From Moraxella oculi (lineage in GTDB: Bacteria; Pseudomonadota; Gammaproteobacteria; Pseudomonadales; Moraxellaceae), in assembly GCF_023336735.1 (NCBI RefSeq), contig NZ_JAMBAQ010000006.1:45229-109228 (forward strand): a stretch of 64,000 nucleotides of DNA. The letters run 5' to 3'. A program made the translations under genes and the position numbers. Position 1 is the first letter of the stretch. Every line of letters starts with the position of its first letter. Positions 38,830-47,386 of this stretch are shown here, in pieces. The notes below the pieces were generated by a model. The model did not search any database, was not told where the DNA came from, and saw nothing but the letters and a program-made list of their open reading frames with translations.

Positions 38830-39735
38830 ATGACAGATTTCATCACAAGCACCACGCTTGCCGATTGTGTCGGCAAAACACCTTTGGTCAAATTAAACCG
38901 CCTGGGAAGAGACACAACAGCAACCTTATTTGCCAAGCTCGAAGGCAACAACCCTGCTGGCTCTGTCAAGGATCGCCCTGCTTTTAATATGATTGACCAA
39001 GCAGAAAAAAAGGGACGAATCAAAGCAGGTGATACGCTGATAGAAGCAACCAGTGGCAATACTGGCATTGCCTTGGCGATGGTCGCTGCCATGAAAGGTT
39101 ATAAAATGACGCTACTGATGCCAAAAAATTCCACCCAAGAACGCAAAGACGCAATGACTGCTTATGGTGCAACCTTGATAGAAGTAGAGCAAGGCATGGA
39201 AGAGGCACGAGACTTGGCATTGAAAATGCAAGCAGATGGATTGGGCATCGTACTTGACCAGTTTAATAATAATGATAACAAAGAGGCTCACTATCTCACC
39301 ACAGGGCCTGAAATCTGGCAACAAACAGAGGGGAAAATCACGCATTTTGTCAGCAGCATGGGAACCACTGGCACCATCATGGGCGTGAGTAAATTTTTAA
39401 AAGAAAAAAATCCCAACATTCAAGTCATCGGTCTGCAACCAGACGAGCATTCAAGCATTGCTGGCATTCGTCGATGGCCTAAAGAATATTTGCCAGGAAT
39501 TTTTGATGCGTCTTTGGTTGACACCACCATGGACATCAACCAAAAAGATGCAGAAATCTACATGAGAAAACTCGCCAAAGAAGAAGGGATTTTTTGTGGC
39601 GTCTCATCAGGTGGTGCTGCGTGGGCAGCTCATCAAATCGCCAAACATAACCCCAATGCCGTCATCGCTTTCATCGTCTGCGATCGTGGTGATCGCTACT
39701 TGTCCACAGGGCTGTTTGGCATCAGTGATGAATAA
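38830..39735 (+). CDS. cysM: Cysteine synthase B (O-acetylserine/thiosulfate sulfhydrylase)
   Basis: PLP enzyme making cysteine from O-acetylserine and sulfide, and S-sulfocysteine from thiosulfate. The 301-residue protein has the PLP Lys in NPAGSVKDRPAFNM, TSGNTGIALAM, and SSMGTTGTIMG. The RRWPKEYLPGIFD motif is CysM-type rather than CysK-type. First gene of cysM-exonuclease; in pseudomonads cysM, rlmD and relA are neighbours in this order. Confidence 0.95.
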   Translation: MTDFITSTTLADCVGKTPLVKLNRLGRDTTATLFAKLEGNNPAGSVKDRPAFNMIDQAEKKGRIKAGDTLIEATSGNTGIALAMVAAMKGYKMTLLMPKNSTQERKDAMTAYGATLIEVEQGMEEARDLALKMQADGLGIVLDQFNNNDNKEAHYLTTGPEIWQQTEGKITHFVSSMGTTGTIMGVSKFLKEKNPNIQVIGLQPDEHSSIAGIRRWPKEYLPGIFDASLVDTTMDINQKDAEIYMRKLAKEEGIFCGVSSGGAAWAAHQIAKHNPNAVIAFIVCDRGDRYLSTGLFGISDE

Positions 39736-39766
39736 AATCCATCCGTGATGAGTAAAAGGAGGCATC

Positions 39767-40540
39767 ATGACTTTCACACCCACCTTAGTATTTGACATTG
39801 AAACCGTTCCTGATATTACCACTGGTAGGCGGCTGTATCCAGAATTAAAAACACTGTCTGATGAGGACGCCCTAACAGCACTCATTGCCATGCGTCATGC
39901 TGAGGCTGGCAATGACTTCATGCGTCTGCCACTGCATCAAATCGTCTGCTTGTCATTTTTGTGGGTGGAGAATGGAAAGTTCACCTTAAGATCCCTGTCC
40001 ATCAATGAGCAGAGTGAAGCAGATATTTTATCCATTTTCTTTCGTGCTTTTACCAGAAAACCCACTGTGGTCAGCTGGAATGGCTTAGGCTTTGACATTC
40101 CTGTATTACAATATCGTGCATTGCATCATAAAATCAGTGCACCTGCGTTATTTGACCCAGCTCATAAGCCTGATTATCTGTATCGCTACGGCAATGCACA
40201 CATTGATTTGATGGATAAGATGTCATTGTACAATGGCTATCATAAACAAAATCTTGATACCATCGCTGCGTTATGTGGATTTGCTGGCAAAGGTGATATT
40301 GATGGTTCGCAAGTCGTCCCCATGGTGCAATCAAATCAGTGGGGGCAGCTGACCACTTATTGTGAATCTGATGTTTTAAACACATGGCTGGTATATTTAA
40401 GATGGTTGTTGCTGACTGGCAAGACAAGCATTGAAGAGTGCGATGCACTTAGCAAGCAGACGCAAGATTTTGTAAGCAACTTGATCAATAAAGACGGTCG
40501 CTTGCGTCATGCGCGTTTCTTGGAAGCATGGCAGGGATAA
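39767..40540 (+). CDS. Predicted DEDDy 3'-5' exonuclease (PolB exonuclease-like)
   Basis: A 257-residue protein with an RNase H-like exonuclease fold. Motif I is FDIETVPD, motif II SWNGLGFDIPVL with Asp, and motif III is YCESDVLNTWLVYLR, a YxxxD type. It resembles the predicted PolB-associated 3'-5' exonuclease family (DNA_pol_B_exo2); no polymerase part is present. Substrate is unknown. It has a strong AGGAGG ribosome-binding site and follows cysM by 31 bases, so is likely in the same transcript. Confidence 0.8.
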   Translation: MTFTPTLVFDIETVPDITTGRRLYPELKTLSDEDALTALIAMRHAEAGNDFMRLPLHQIVCLSFLWVENGKFTLRSLSINEQSEADILSIFFRAFTRKPTVVSWNGLGFDIPVLQYRALHHKISAPALFDPAHKPDYLYRYGNAHIDLMDKMSLYNGYHKQNLDTIAALCGFAGKGDIDGSQVVPMVQSNQWGQLTTYCESDVLNTWLVYLRWLLLTGKTSIEECDALSKQTQDFVSNLINKDGRLRHARFLEAWQG

Positions 40541-40695
40541 ACAAGTGTTTTGGTTCATGACAGAGGTCAATCGCCCTAAGCTGGCGTGTTTATCATGACA
40601 TCTCCACACTTAAACACCCAATGCCCAACTTTGCCATAATATCCGCCAGCACAACATAAATTTGCCAGTTCACTCAAAAGACCCCAATACACACC

Positions 40696-42111
40696 ATGCA
40701 ACGCAACTATCGTAAATCTCGCCAGCATGCAAAAAGCACGATGCAAGCACCATCATCCGCCACTTTTCACATCACAGCATTGACTCATGATGGGCGTGGC
40801 ATTGCCACCTATGGGAAAGAGCATGCCCAAAGTGATCAGTACGGCAAAAAAGCCTTCATTGATTTTGCCCTACCCAATGAAACCGTCAAGGCAACCATTA
40901 ACAAATCAAAAAAATCTTTTGATGAAGGTTGGGCCACACACATCATCACGGCAAGTAAAGACAGGCAATCGCCCGTCTGCCAGCATTTTGGGGTTTGTGG
41001 AGGTTGTAGTTTACAGCATCTAGACACACACCAACAAATCCTTCATAAACAGTCAATACTTGCCAACCACTTACGCCACCATGCAGGTGCAGAACCCAGT
41101 CACTGGCTACCGCCCGTACTGGGGGATTGTACAGGCTATCGAACCAAAGCTCGGCTTGGCGTACGCCATCTAAAAAATGGCACTCTCATCATGGGATTTC
41201 GAGAGCGAGCAAGCAACTTTTTAACAAACATCGACGACTGTCCGATTTTAGACTGTCGGATCAATCAGCATTTACAAGAGTTAAAAGACACGCTCATTAC
41301 CTTAGATGGCAAAGACAGCATCACCCACCTAGAATTTGCCACAGGCGATGCCTCATCAAAGGTTGCAATGGTTGTTCGTCATATCAAACCGCTTGGTAAA
41401 CAGGATTTGGGCATCTTGACAGAGTTTTGTCAGCAGATTGATTGGCAGCTGTACTTACAACCAAAAGGTGCGGATAGCACCCATCGTATTGATGGTGCCG
41501 ACTTGCCACGCAGTCAGACCACGCCACCCACAGGCGGGCTGTTTTATGAATTGCCAGATTTTAATGTGATGTTAGAATGCTCGCCACTTGATTTCACTCA
41601 AATCAACCTGTCCATCAATCGCCAAATGATTGCGTTGGCATGTCAGTTACTCGATCTACAGCAAGGCGAGTGTGTGTTAGATTTGTTCTGTGGGCTTGGA
41701 AATTTTAGCTTACCAATGGCAAGATGCGTCGGCGATTCAGGTCGGATCGTGGGTGTTGAAGGCAGCCAGCAGATGGTTGAGCGTGCCACCATGAATGCCG
41801 TCGCCAATGGCATTCATCACGCAACTTTCTATACTCACGACTTGACGCAAGATTTTTCAAACAAGCCTTGGGTAGGTCATGTCGATGCTCTGCTCATTGA
41901 CCCACCACGCGCAGGAGCGATTGATGTCGTGCGATATTTGGGTAAATTTAATGCCAAGCGTCTTGTATATATTTCCTGCGATCCTGCCACACTTGCCAGA
42001 GACAGTGCCGTCATCATCGCACAGGGCTATCGCCTGACACACGCTGGAGTCATGGATATGTTTTGCCACACCAGTCATGTAGAAAGCATCGCACGCTTTG
42101 AAAAAATTTAA
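40696..42111 (+). CDS. rlmD: 23S rRNA (uracil-1939-C5)-methyltransferase
   Basis: SAM-dependent enzyme that methylates U1939. The 471-residue protein has a TRAM domain (about 20-80), a 4Fe-4S site with CQHFGVCGGCSLQH, SAM-binding LDLFCGLGNFSLPMA and the catalytic Cys in ISCDPATLARD. The first ATG at 40696 is used; a second (40741) is possible. Conserved downstream relation with cysM and upstream with relA, though here two unrelated units lie before relA. Confidence 0.95.
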   Translation: MQRNYRKSRQHAKSTMQAPSSATFHITALTHDGRGIATYGKEHAQSDQYGKKAFIDFALPNETVKATINKSKKSFDEGWATHIITASKDRQSPVCQHFGVCGGCSLQHLDTHQQILHKQSILANHLRHHAGAEPSHWLPPVLGDCTGYRTKARLGVRHLKNGTLIMGFRERASNFLTNIDDCPILDCRINQHLQELKDTLITLDGKDSITHLEFATGDASSKVAMVVRHIKPLGKQDLGILTEFCQQIDWQLYLQPKGADSTHRIDGADLPRSQTTPPTGGLFYELPDFNVMLECSPLDFTQINLSINRQMIALACQLLDLQQGECVLDLFCGLGNFSLPMARCVGDSGRIVGVEGSQQMVERATMNAVANGIHHATFYTHDLTQDFSNKPWVGHVDALLIDPPRAGAIDVVRYLGKFNAKRLVYISCDPATLARDSAVIIAQGYRLTHAGVMDMFCHTSHVESIARFEKI

Positions 42112-42220
42112 GGCTCCAAGCCCTACCATCAGAGTCAGACCGATCAACAATCACTCATCATCACTGGTACAAACAACGCTTGAAAAGCTGACATTTTTGG
42201 CGGTGTGGTACACAACAGAC

Positions 42221-43939
42221 TCAATCAAATCTCTTTTTTGTTTGTTTTTGGGTAAAAAATACCTGTTCCACCGTCTTGGGTTTTTTAGGGCGAAATTTAC
42301 CCCGACTAAAAGACTCTTTGGCATGCTTATGTTCACTCACACGCTCACGACCCACTTTGCCATGCCGACCTTGACGCTTAAATTGTTGTGATTCACACCT
42401 ATCGGTACGGCTGAACGCTTCTTGTGCGATTACATCTCGATGAGCATGACGGTATTGACCACCCTCATCATCAAAGCGATACTCATGACGATCAAAAGTA
42501 CGCTTATTGCGGTCGAAATGCCGTTCCCCATGATAAGTCTTCTTCCCAAATTTCGCCCTTTTTAAATCTTGATGTCGATCATAAGAACGCTCAGCAGCAT
42601 GCTCTTTTCGTCGGTCGGTGTCATGCTCTCCACGCTGCTTATCATGTTTCATCAAACCGAATTCACGATACCCACCACGACGACGCTCATAAGAACCACG
42701 ACCTTTTTTCTTGCGGCACACCTCCTGCTCAAATGGTGGACGCTTAGGCTCAAGCCCTTCTATCACAGCCTCATTCATGGTGCGTTTTAGGTAGCGGTTA
42801 ATGTTTCGTAATTGACCCCGATCATCAAAACTACAAAGATTCATCGCCACGCCTGTGCGTCCAGCACGACCACAGCGTCCGATACGATGCACATAATCTT
42901 CGACTTGGCGAGGCAAATCATAATTAACAACATGGCTGATGGCAGAAATGTCAATACCACGAGCTGCCACATCAGTGGCAATCAAAAAGTCGCATTTGCC
43001 AGATTTGACATCATTGATGATGCGATTGCGTTTGCCTTGTGGCAAATCACCGTGCAAATAGCGAGCTTTTAGACCTGCTTGGGTTAAGGTTTCGGTCAGC
43101 TGCTCCGTGCTGCGTTTGGTGGCGGTGAATATCACGGCCTGATTGATTGCATCATCACTGAGCAATTCAAGCAAAATTCTATTTTTATGGTGAAAATCAT
43201 CACAAAAATACACACTTTCCTCAATATGCGCCGACTCTACCTTAATAGAAATTTTCTGTGGATTATTAGTGAAACTCTCAGCAATCTTACCCACCGCACC
43301 ATCCCAGGTAGCAGAGGACATCACAGTTTGACGAGTCTGTGGTGCCTGTTGTAAGATGGTTTTGATATCCTCAGCAAACCCCATGTCCAACATGCGATCA
43401 GCTTCATCAAGAACCAGCACATCAAGCTTAGACAAGTCTGCACGCCCTTCATTCATGTGGTCAATCAGGCGACCAGGCGTGGCTATGACGATTTGCACGC
43501 CCTTTCTAAGTGCACGAATCTGCCCACCATAGGGAGCACCACCCACCAAAGGAATGCTATACAGGCCTCGAAGATTGCCACCATATCGACGCACACTGTC
43601 ATGCACCTGCTGAGCCAGTTCACGCGTTGGGGTCAGAATTAATGCATGAATGTGCTTATCCAAACGGCCAAGGCGACTTAGCTTATCTAAAATCGGCAAG
43701 ACAAATGCTGCTGTCTTACCAGAACCTGTTTGGGCTGAAAGTAACAAATCACGACCGCTTAAAGCATGCGGAATGGCGCCCGCCTGAATGGGTGTTGGCG
43801 TGGTGTAGCCACTTTTTTTCAGAGCTTTTAAGATGGGTGTGTTTAGTTGCAACTCATCAAAAGACGCAGTAGCCAAGCTTATCTGGCTGGCTGTATCATC
43901 AGGATGGGGAGTGTTGGTTGACGCGTGTTGAGAGGTCAT
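42221..43939 (-). CDS. DEAD-box RNA helicase (RhlE-like) with a long basic tail
   Basis: ATP-dependent RNA unwinding enzyme. The 572-residue protein has Q motif (TPTPIQAGAIP), AQTGSGKTAAF (I), PTRELAQQV (Ia), VLDEADRMLDMGF (II), SSAT (III) and HRIGRCGRAGRTG (VI). Residues after about 390 are a low-complexity tail rich in Arg, His, Lys, Gly, Asp and Glu, probably for RNA contacts. The second ATG at 43939 has AAGGG six bases upstream. It converges on rlmD. Confidence 0.92.
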   Translation of the reverse strand: MTSQHASTNTPHPDDTASQISLATASFDELQLNTPILKALKKSGYTTPTPIQAGAIPHALSGRDLLLSAQTGSGKTAAFVLPILDKLSRLGRLDKHIHALILTPTRELAQQVHDSVRRYGGNLRGLYSIPLVGGAPYGGQIRALRKGVQIVIATPGRLIDHMNEGRADLSKLDVLVLDEADRMLDMGFAEDIKTILQQAPQTRQTVMSSATWDGAVGKIAESFTNNPQKISIKVESAHIEESVYFCDDFHHKNRILLELLSDDAINQAVIFTATKRSTEQLTETLTQAGLKARYLHGDLPQGKRNRIINDVKSGKCDFLIATDVAARGIDISAISHVVNYDLPRQVEDYVHRIGRCGRAGRTGVAMNLCSFDDRGQLRNINRYLKRTMNEAVIEGLEPKRPPFEQEVCRKKKGRGSYERRRGGYREFGLMKHDKQRGEHDTDRRKEHAAERSYDRHQDLKRAKFGKKTYHGERHFDRNKRTFDRHEYRFDDEGGQYRHAHRDVIAQEAFSRTDRCESQQFKRQGRHGKVGRERVSEHKHAKESFSRGKFRPKKPKTVEQVFFTQKQTKKRFD

Positions 43940-44430
43940 CATATGCCCTTATTAATTTTTTAAGCTCCATCGATGAACCAAGCCAACCTGTCATCAAAAC
44001 AGGTAAAAGCATCTTATTGCAGGCGGCAGTGTATTTTGTATGGAGTGATGTTAATCGCTGTATTTTGCCAATCATTCGAACAAACAAGACATGCCATGAA
44101 CAATCATGGGTGTTTTGCTCAATATGGCTACAAAATCATCGCGACAAAATTAGCAAGAACATTTGGCAATCTTAAGACCTAATAAAGCCTAATGTCAAAA
44201 AAACGCCAATCGCCCAGCAAGGCGACCGACGGATTGAGAATTTTACCAAAAAAATCAATCATGAATCATCAAAAATCGGTGGCGATGTCATCAAATAGCG
44301 AGTGTGAAGAATTTCACAAGAACGGCATTATATCACAGATTGATGGCAACTGACAGAATTTATTGGAAAATAAGTAATTTGGCGACAATGCCGACGAAAA
44401 AGCAGGGTCATCGCCCTGCTTTGATCAATC
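43940..44430. other. Intergenic region between helicase and iron receptor
   Basis: About 490 bases with no credible gene; the short open frames here lack ribosome-binding sites and family features. It contains an lbpA terminator at 44397-44422 and, at about 44198-44228, a T-tract after a CGCC-GGCG hairpin in minus orientation that might be a second terminator for the receptor transcript. Confidence 0.6.
44397..44422 (-). terminator. Terminator of the iron-receptor gene
   Basis: Stem AAAGCAGGG (44399-44407) with CCCTGCTTT (44414-44422), a six-base loop, T run on the minus strand. It is nine bases after the receptor stop codon. Confidence 0.85.
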
Positions 44431-47307
44431 CTAGAACTTCACCTCCAATGACAGTGCGTAATTACGCCCAGGTGCGGCATAGCGTGCGTTACTTGTGCCA
44501 AGGTCTTGATTGACCGAATTGATTGATGACTGACGCACACTCTCCCAAGTGCTGTATTTATAATTCATTAAGTTATAAATACCAGCTCTGAGTGTGATGT
44601 TGTCATGTGGCATGAAATAGGCGGTCAGATCATGCGTATACCAGTTACGAGAAACTTTACTCTTAACAGCAATGGCAATGTCTTTACCATAATAAGCACT
44701 ACCCATCAGCTCCTCAGGATTTTTCGCTTTTGAGTAGGTCAGGCTATGATTAAAGCCCCATTTGCCATTGGGTGCATCATAACCAATGCCAGCGATGATT
44801 CGTGAGGGCTGAATGGCATCTAAGATCGGATCGGTAGTCAGGGTAAAGCCATCATAAATATGACGATCTTTCACTCTCACACGATTATAGGCAATGTTGG
44901 AATACAATCCATCTGGCAACTTATGATGCACACCATACCAATCAATTCGACCTAACAAGTTGATACCATCTAGCGTGATGTCTTGAATGTTATAAAAATC
45001 ACTGATGGTGCTGCTTGATTTTTTGAGGTCAGCTTTTGCTATCAAATCTTTGTAATGATTGCGGAAATAGCTTGTCTCTAGCGTACCAAATTTACCTTGT
45101 ATGCCCACACCAAACTCATGGTTAGTGGCTTTTTCTGGGCGAGGTGCGACTCTTTGCTGATACGCTTTGCTGGTCAGTTCATTGCTTTTTAAGCCAGTGC
45201 CTGTACGCACGCCATACATTTCATAAAACGCAGGCACCCTAAACCCATTAGAGTAACGATAGGACAGTGCCAAGTAATCTTTAGGTCGGACAGTCAAGCC
45301 TGCATTATAGGACCAGTTTTTATAATCATTCACTGCTGTCCATTCATCATCGGTGTTAAATCGATGATCGTCATAGCGAAGTCCCAAGCCCAAATCCACA
45401 TAATCCCCAAAACGAATGTGATCTCTAAGGGCGAAGAAATGGTGCTTACCAGTGATGGTGCGAGGTTGGCAGTTGCTGTTATCGCTACGATCGTTATTAC
45501 ATGCTGTACCGTGCTGCATGGTTACTGGCATACGCTCATAAACATAGACTTTACCGTATTCAGGCTTTCTAATGTCCTTACCAGAGACATGGTTATAGCC
45601 AGCTGAGGCATAAGAAAATGCCAACGCACCTCTATCTAGTATGGATTTTACACCGCCTGTACCAACAAGAAGATTGAGGCGATGCTCACTTTTGGCGATT
45701 TGTAGAGATTTTTCTGCATTAATCTGTGCCAATGCCAGACGCTCTTTGTATTTATTATGCTCTGTGCCCGACCATGACCAAGGTCTGTCCACTCCTGCCT
45801 GACAACGCCCCATATTAGGATAGTCTTGGCAACGCATTTTTTGCACTTGACTGTTCAAATTTAATGTCTGGCGATCCAGACTGACTTTCACCTTATCCAC
45901 CAAACCATGAGTGGTCGGATGATGGAACTGATAAGACACCCCAATTCGATCTTTCTTGTGATCTTCATCAAAGTAGCGCACATTGCTGTATCTGGCACCC
46001 CAGTTACCATGATGACCACCACGAAACACCAAGGCACTGACAGGATTGTCTGCCACATCAGGTATGCCTGAATTACCCACCGCCAGACCCGTATCAGTAT
46101 CAATACTGCCTTGACCCAAACTCTGGCTACCAATACTTTGCTTGGTATAATAAGCAGGCAAGGTCATGTCTTGAATGTTGTACTGCTGCTTGGTATGTTC
46201 CAATACCGCCCCGATGCGATGGCGTTCACTAATGTCATGACCGATTTTATAAAAAATTGATTGACTCTTATAATCCATTGGGTTGGCATGTAAGCGATCA
46301 ATGCCCGTATATTCCTTAGTACTGGCAGTATGCACAGGATAACCCATTGCATCTACCTGAGCTTGCTCATCAGAAGTCAGAGCAGGAGAGTTACGCATGG
46401 AAATTCGGTCATTGTTAATCTTCGCTCGTGGTAAAGGGGTGCAGTCCAAGCCAGGGCAATCGTTTTCGACCAGATAGTAAGTATGCTGACTATAATCATT
46501 TGGTGCACCAGTTAAGTCATAGCGACTAAAATAGCCAGTCAGTGGTCGGTATTCATGCTGATAATCATCTAACGCTTTATGACCTTTGGTTTCCTTGCCA
46601 TCTTTGTGAGTGTAGATGAGCAAGCTGTCAAAACCACCTGCCTTAAACGCACCTGCCACAGATTGAGTCCATTGCTTATTTTTGCTGGTGTAGGCGGTTT
46701 TGGTGTTCACCCCCCAGTTTTTGCCATCCTTGATGACATCAGTCGCATCTTTGGTTACAAAACCAACAGCACCGCCCAACGCCCCACTGCCGTATTCGGC
46801 CGAGCTTGAACCTTTGCTTAGCTCAATACTCTTGATATTTTCATATTCCACCTCATTGATCGCTCCACCATTGGCTTCGGTTTTGAGTGTCAAATAAGAT
46901 TGTGCTTGATTAAGACCATCAACCAAAATGGTAACACGGTTTTTATCTACGCCACGCATGGCATAGCCTGAAGTCGCCCCTTTTCCTTGCTCCACCACAC
47001 TGATGCCTGGATCATAACGGGTCAGATCACGAATGCCCAACACCATTTCTTGATCGATATCACCAGCTTTTTTAACTACCTTGCCCAAACCTGTAATTTC
47101 ATTGGTTTTTCGGTTGATTTTTTGCTTAACTTTCAAATTAATGTCATCAAGCACGACATGATTTTCACCTGCCGCATTGATTTTGACCGCTTTGCCATCA
47201 TCAGCGAAAGCTGGCATGCCAAAAAGCACCGAACCAATCGCCAAACACAAAAGTGTTGGCTGAACCTGTAAGATTTTATTCTTGTCAGTTTTCATCAAAT
47301 TATCCAT
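44431..47307 (-). CDS. TonB-dependent transferrin/lactoferrin receptor (TbpA/LbpA family)
   Basis: Outer-membrane barrel that takes iron from host transferrin or lactoferrin, powered by TonB. The 958-residue protein has a signal peptide ending MPAFA, a plug with LGKVVK, RDLTRYDPGISVVEQGKGATSGYAMRG and NEVEYENIKSIELSKGSSSAEYGSGAL, then a barrel whose end ALSLEVKF has the terminal Phe. VTKDATDVIKDGKNWGV and ILVDGLNQAQ resemble LbpA more than TbpA by eye; binding specificity is not decidable here. It follows the lipoprotein gene, the order of lbpBA. Confidence 0.9.
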   Translation of the reverse strand: MDNLMKTDKNKILQVQPTLLCLAIGSVLFGMPAFADDGKAVKINAAGENHVVLDDINLKVKQKINRKTNEITGLGKVVKKAGDIDQEMVLGIRDLTRYDPGISVVEQGKGATSGYAMRGVDKNRVTILVDGLNQAQSYLTLKTEANGGAINEVEYENIKSIELSKGSSSAEYGSGALGGAVGFVTKDATDVIKDGKNWGVNTKTAYTSKNKQWTQSVAGAFKAGGFDSLLIYTHKDGKETKGHKALDDYQHEYRPLTGYFSRYDLTGAPNDYSQHTYYLVENDCPGLDCTPLPRAKINNDRISMRNSPALTSDEQAQVDAMGYPVHTASTKEYTGIDRLHANPMDYKSQSIFYKIGHDISERHRIGAVLEHTKQQYNIQDMTLPAYYTKQSIGSQSLGQGSIDTDTGLAVGNSGIPDVADNPVSALVFRGGHHGNWGARYSNVRYFDEDHKKDRIGVSYQFHHPTTHGLVDKVKVSLDRQTLNLNSQVQKMRCQDYPNMGRCQAGVDRPWSWSGTEHNKYKERLALAQINAEKSLQIAKSEHRLNLLVGTGGVKSILDRGALAFSYASAGYNHVSGKDIRKPEYGKVYVYERMPVTMQHGTACNNDRSDNSNCQPRTITGKHHFFALRDHIRFGDYVDLGLGLRYDDHRFNTDDEWTAVNDYKNWSYNAGLTVRPKDYLALSYRYSNGFRVPAFYEMYGVRTGTGLKSNELTSKAYQQRVAPRPEKATNHEFGVGIQGKFGTLETSYFRNHYKDLIAKADLKKSSSTISDFYNIQDITLDGINLLGRIDWYGVHHKLPDGLYSNIAYNRVRVKDRHIYDGFTLTTDPILDAIQPSRIIAGIGYDAPNGKWGFNHSLTYSKAKNPEELMGSAYYGKDIAIAVKSKVSRNWYTHDLTAYFMPHDNITLRAGIYNLMNYKYSTWESVRQSSINSVNQDLGTSNARYAAPGRNYALSLEVKF

Positions 47308-47318
47308 CTTATCTCAAC

Positions 47319-47354
47319 AAAAAAACCCTAAGAATGCCCCAAAGCATTCTTAGG
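47319..47354 (-). terminator. Strong terminator-like hairpin between the lipoprotein and receptor genes
   Basis: Perfect 11-bp stem CCTAAGAATGC (47327-47337) with GCATTCTTAGG (47344-47354), six-base loop, then on the minus strand seven T (47319-47325). It ends only about 12 bases before the receptor ATG, leaving no room for a separate promoter, so the receptor must be expressed by readthrough or from a promoter inside the upstream gene. It may set the lipoprotein:receptor ratio. Confidence 0.85.
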
Positions 47355-47386
47355 CCTAAAAAGTCAGGAAACAAGCGAATCAAGAC

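Noticed and set aside
43940..44300. Short open frames upstream of the helicase
   Set aside because: No ribosome-binding site, no recognisable family and no consistent composition; treated as intergenic.
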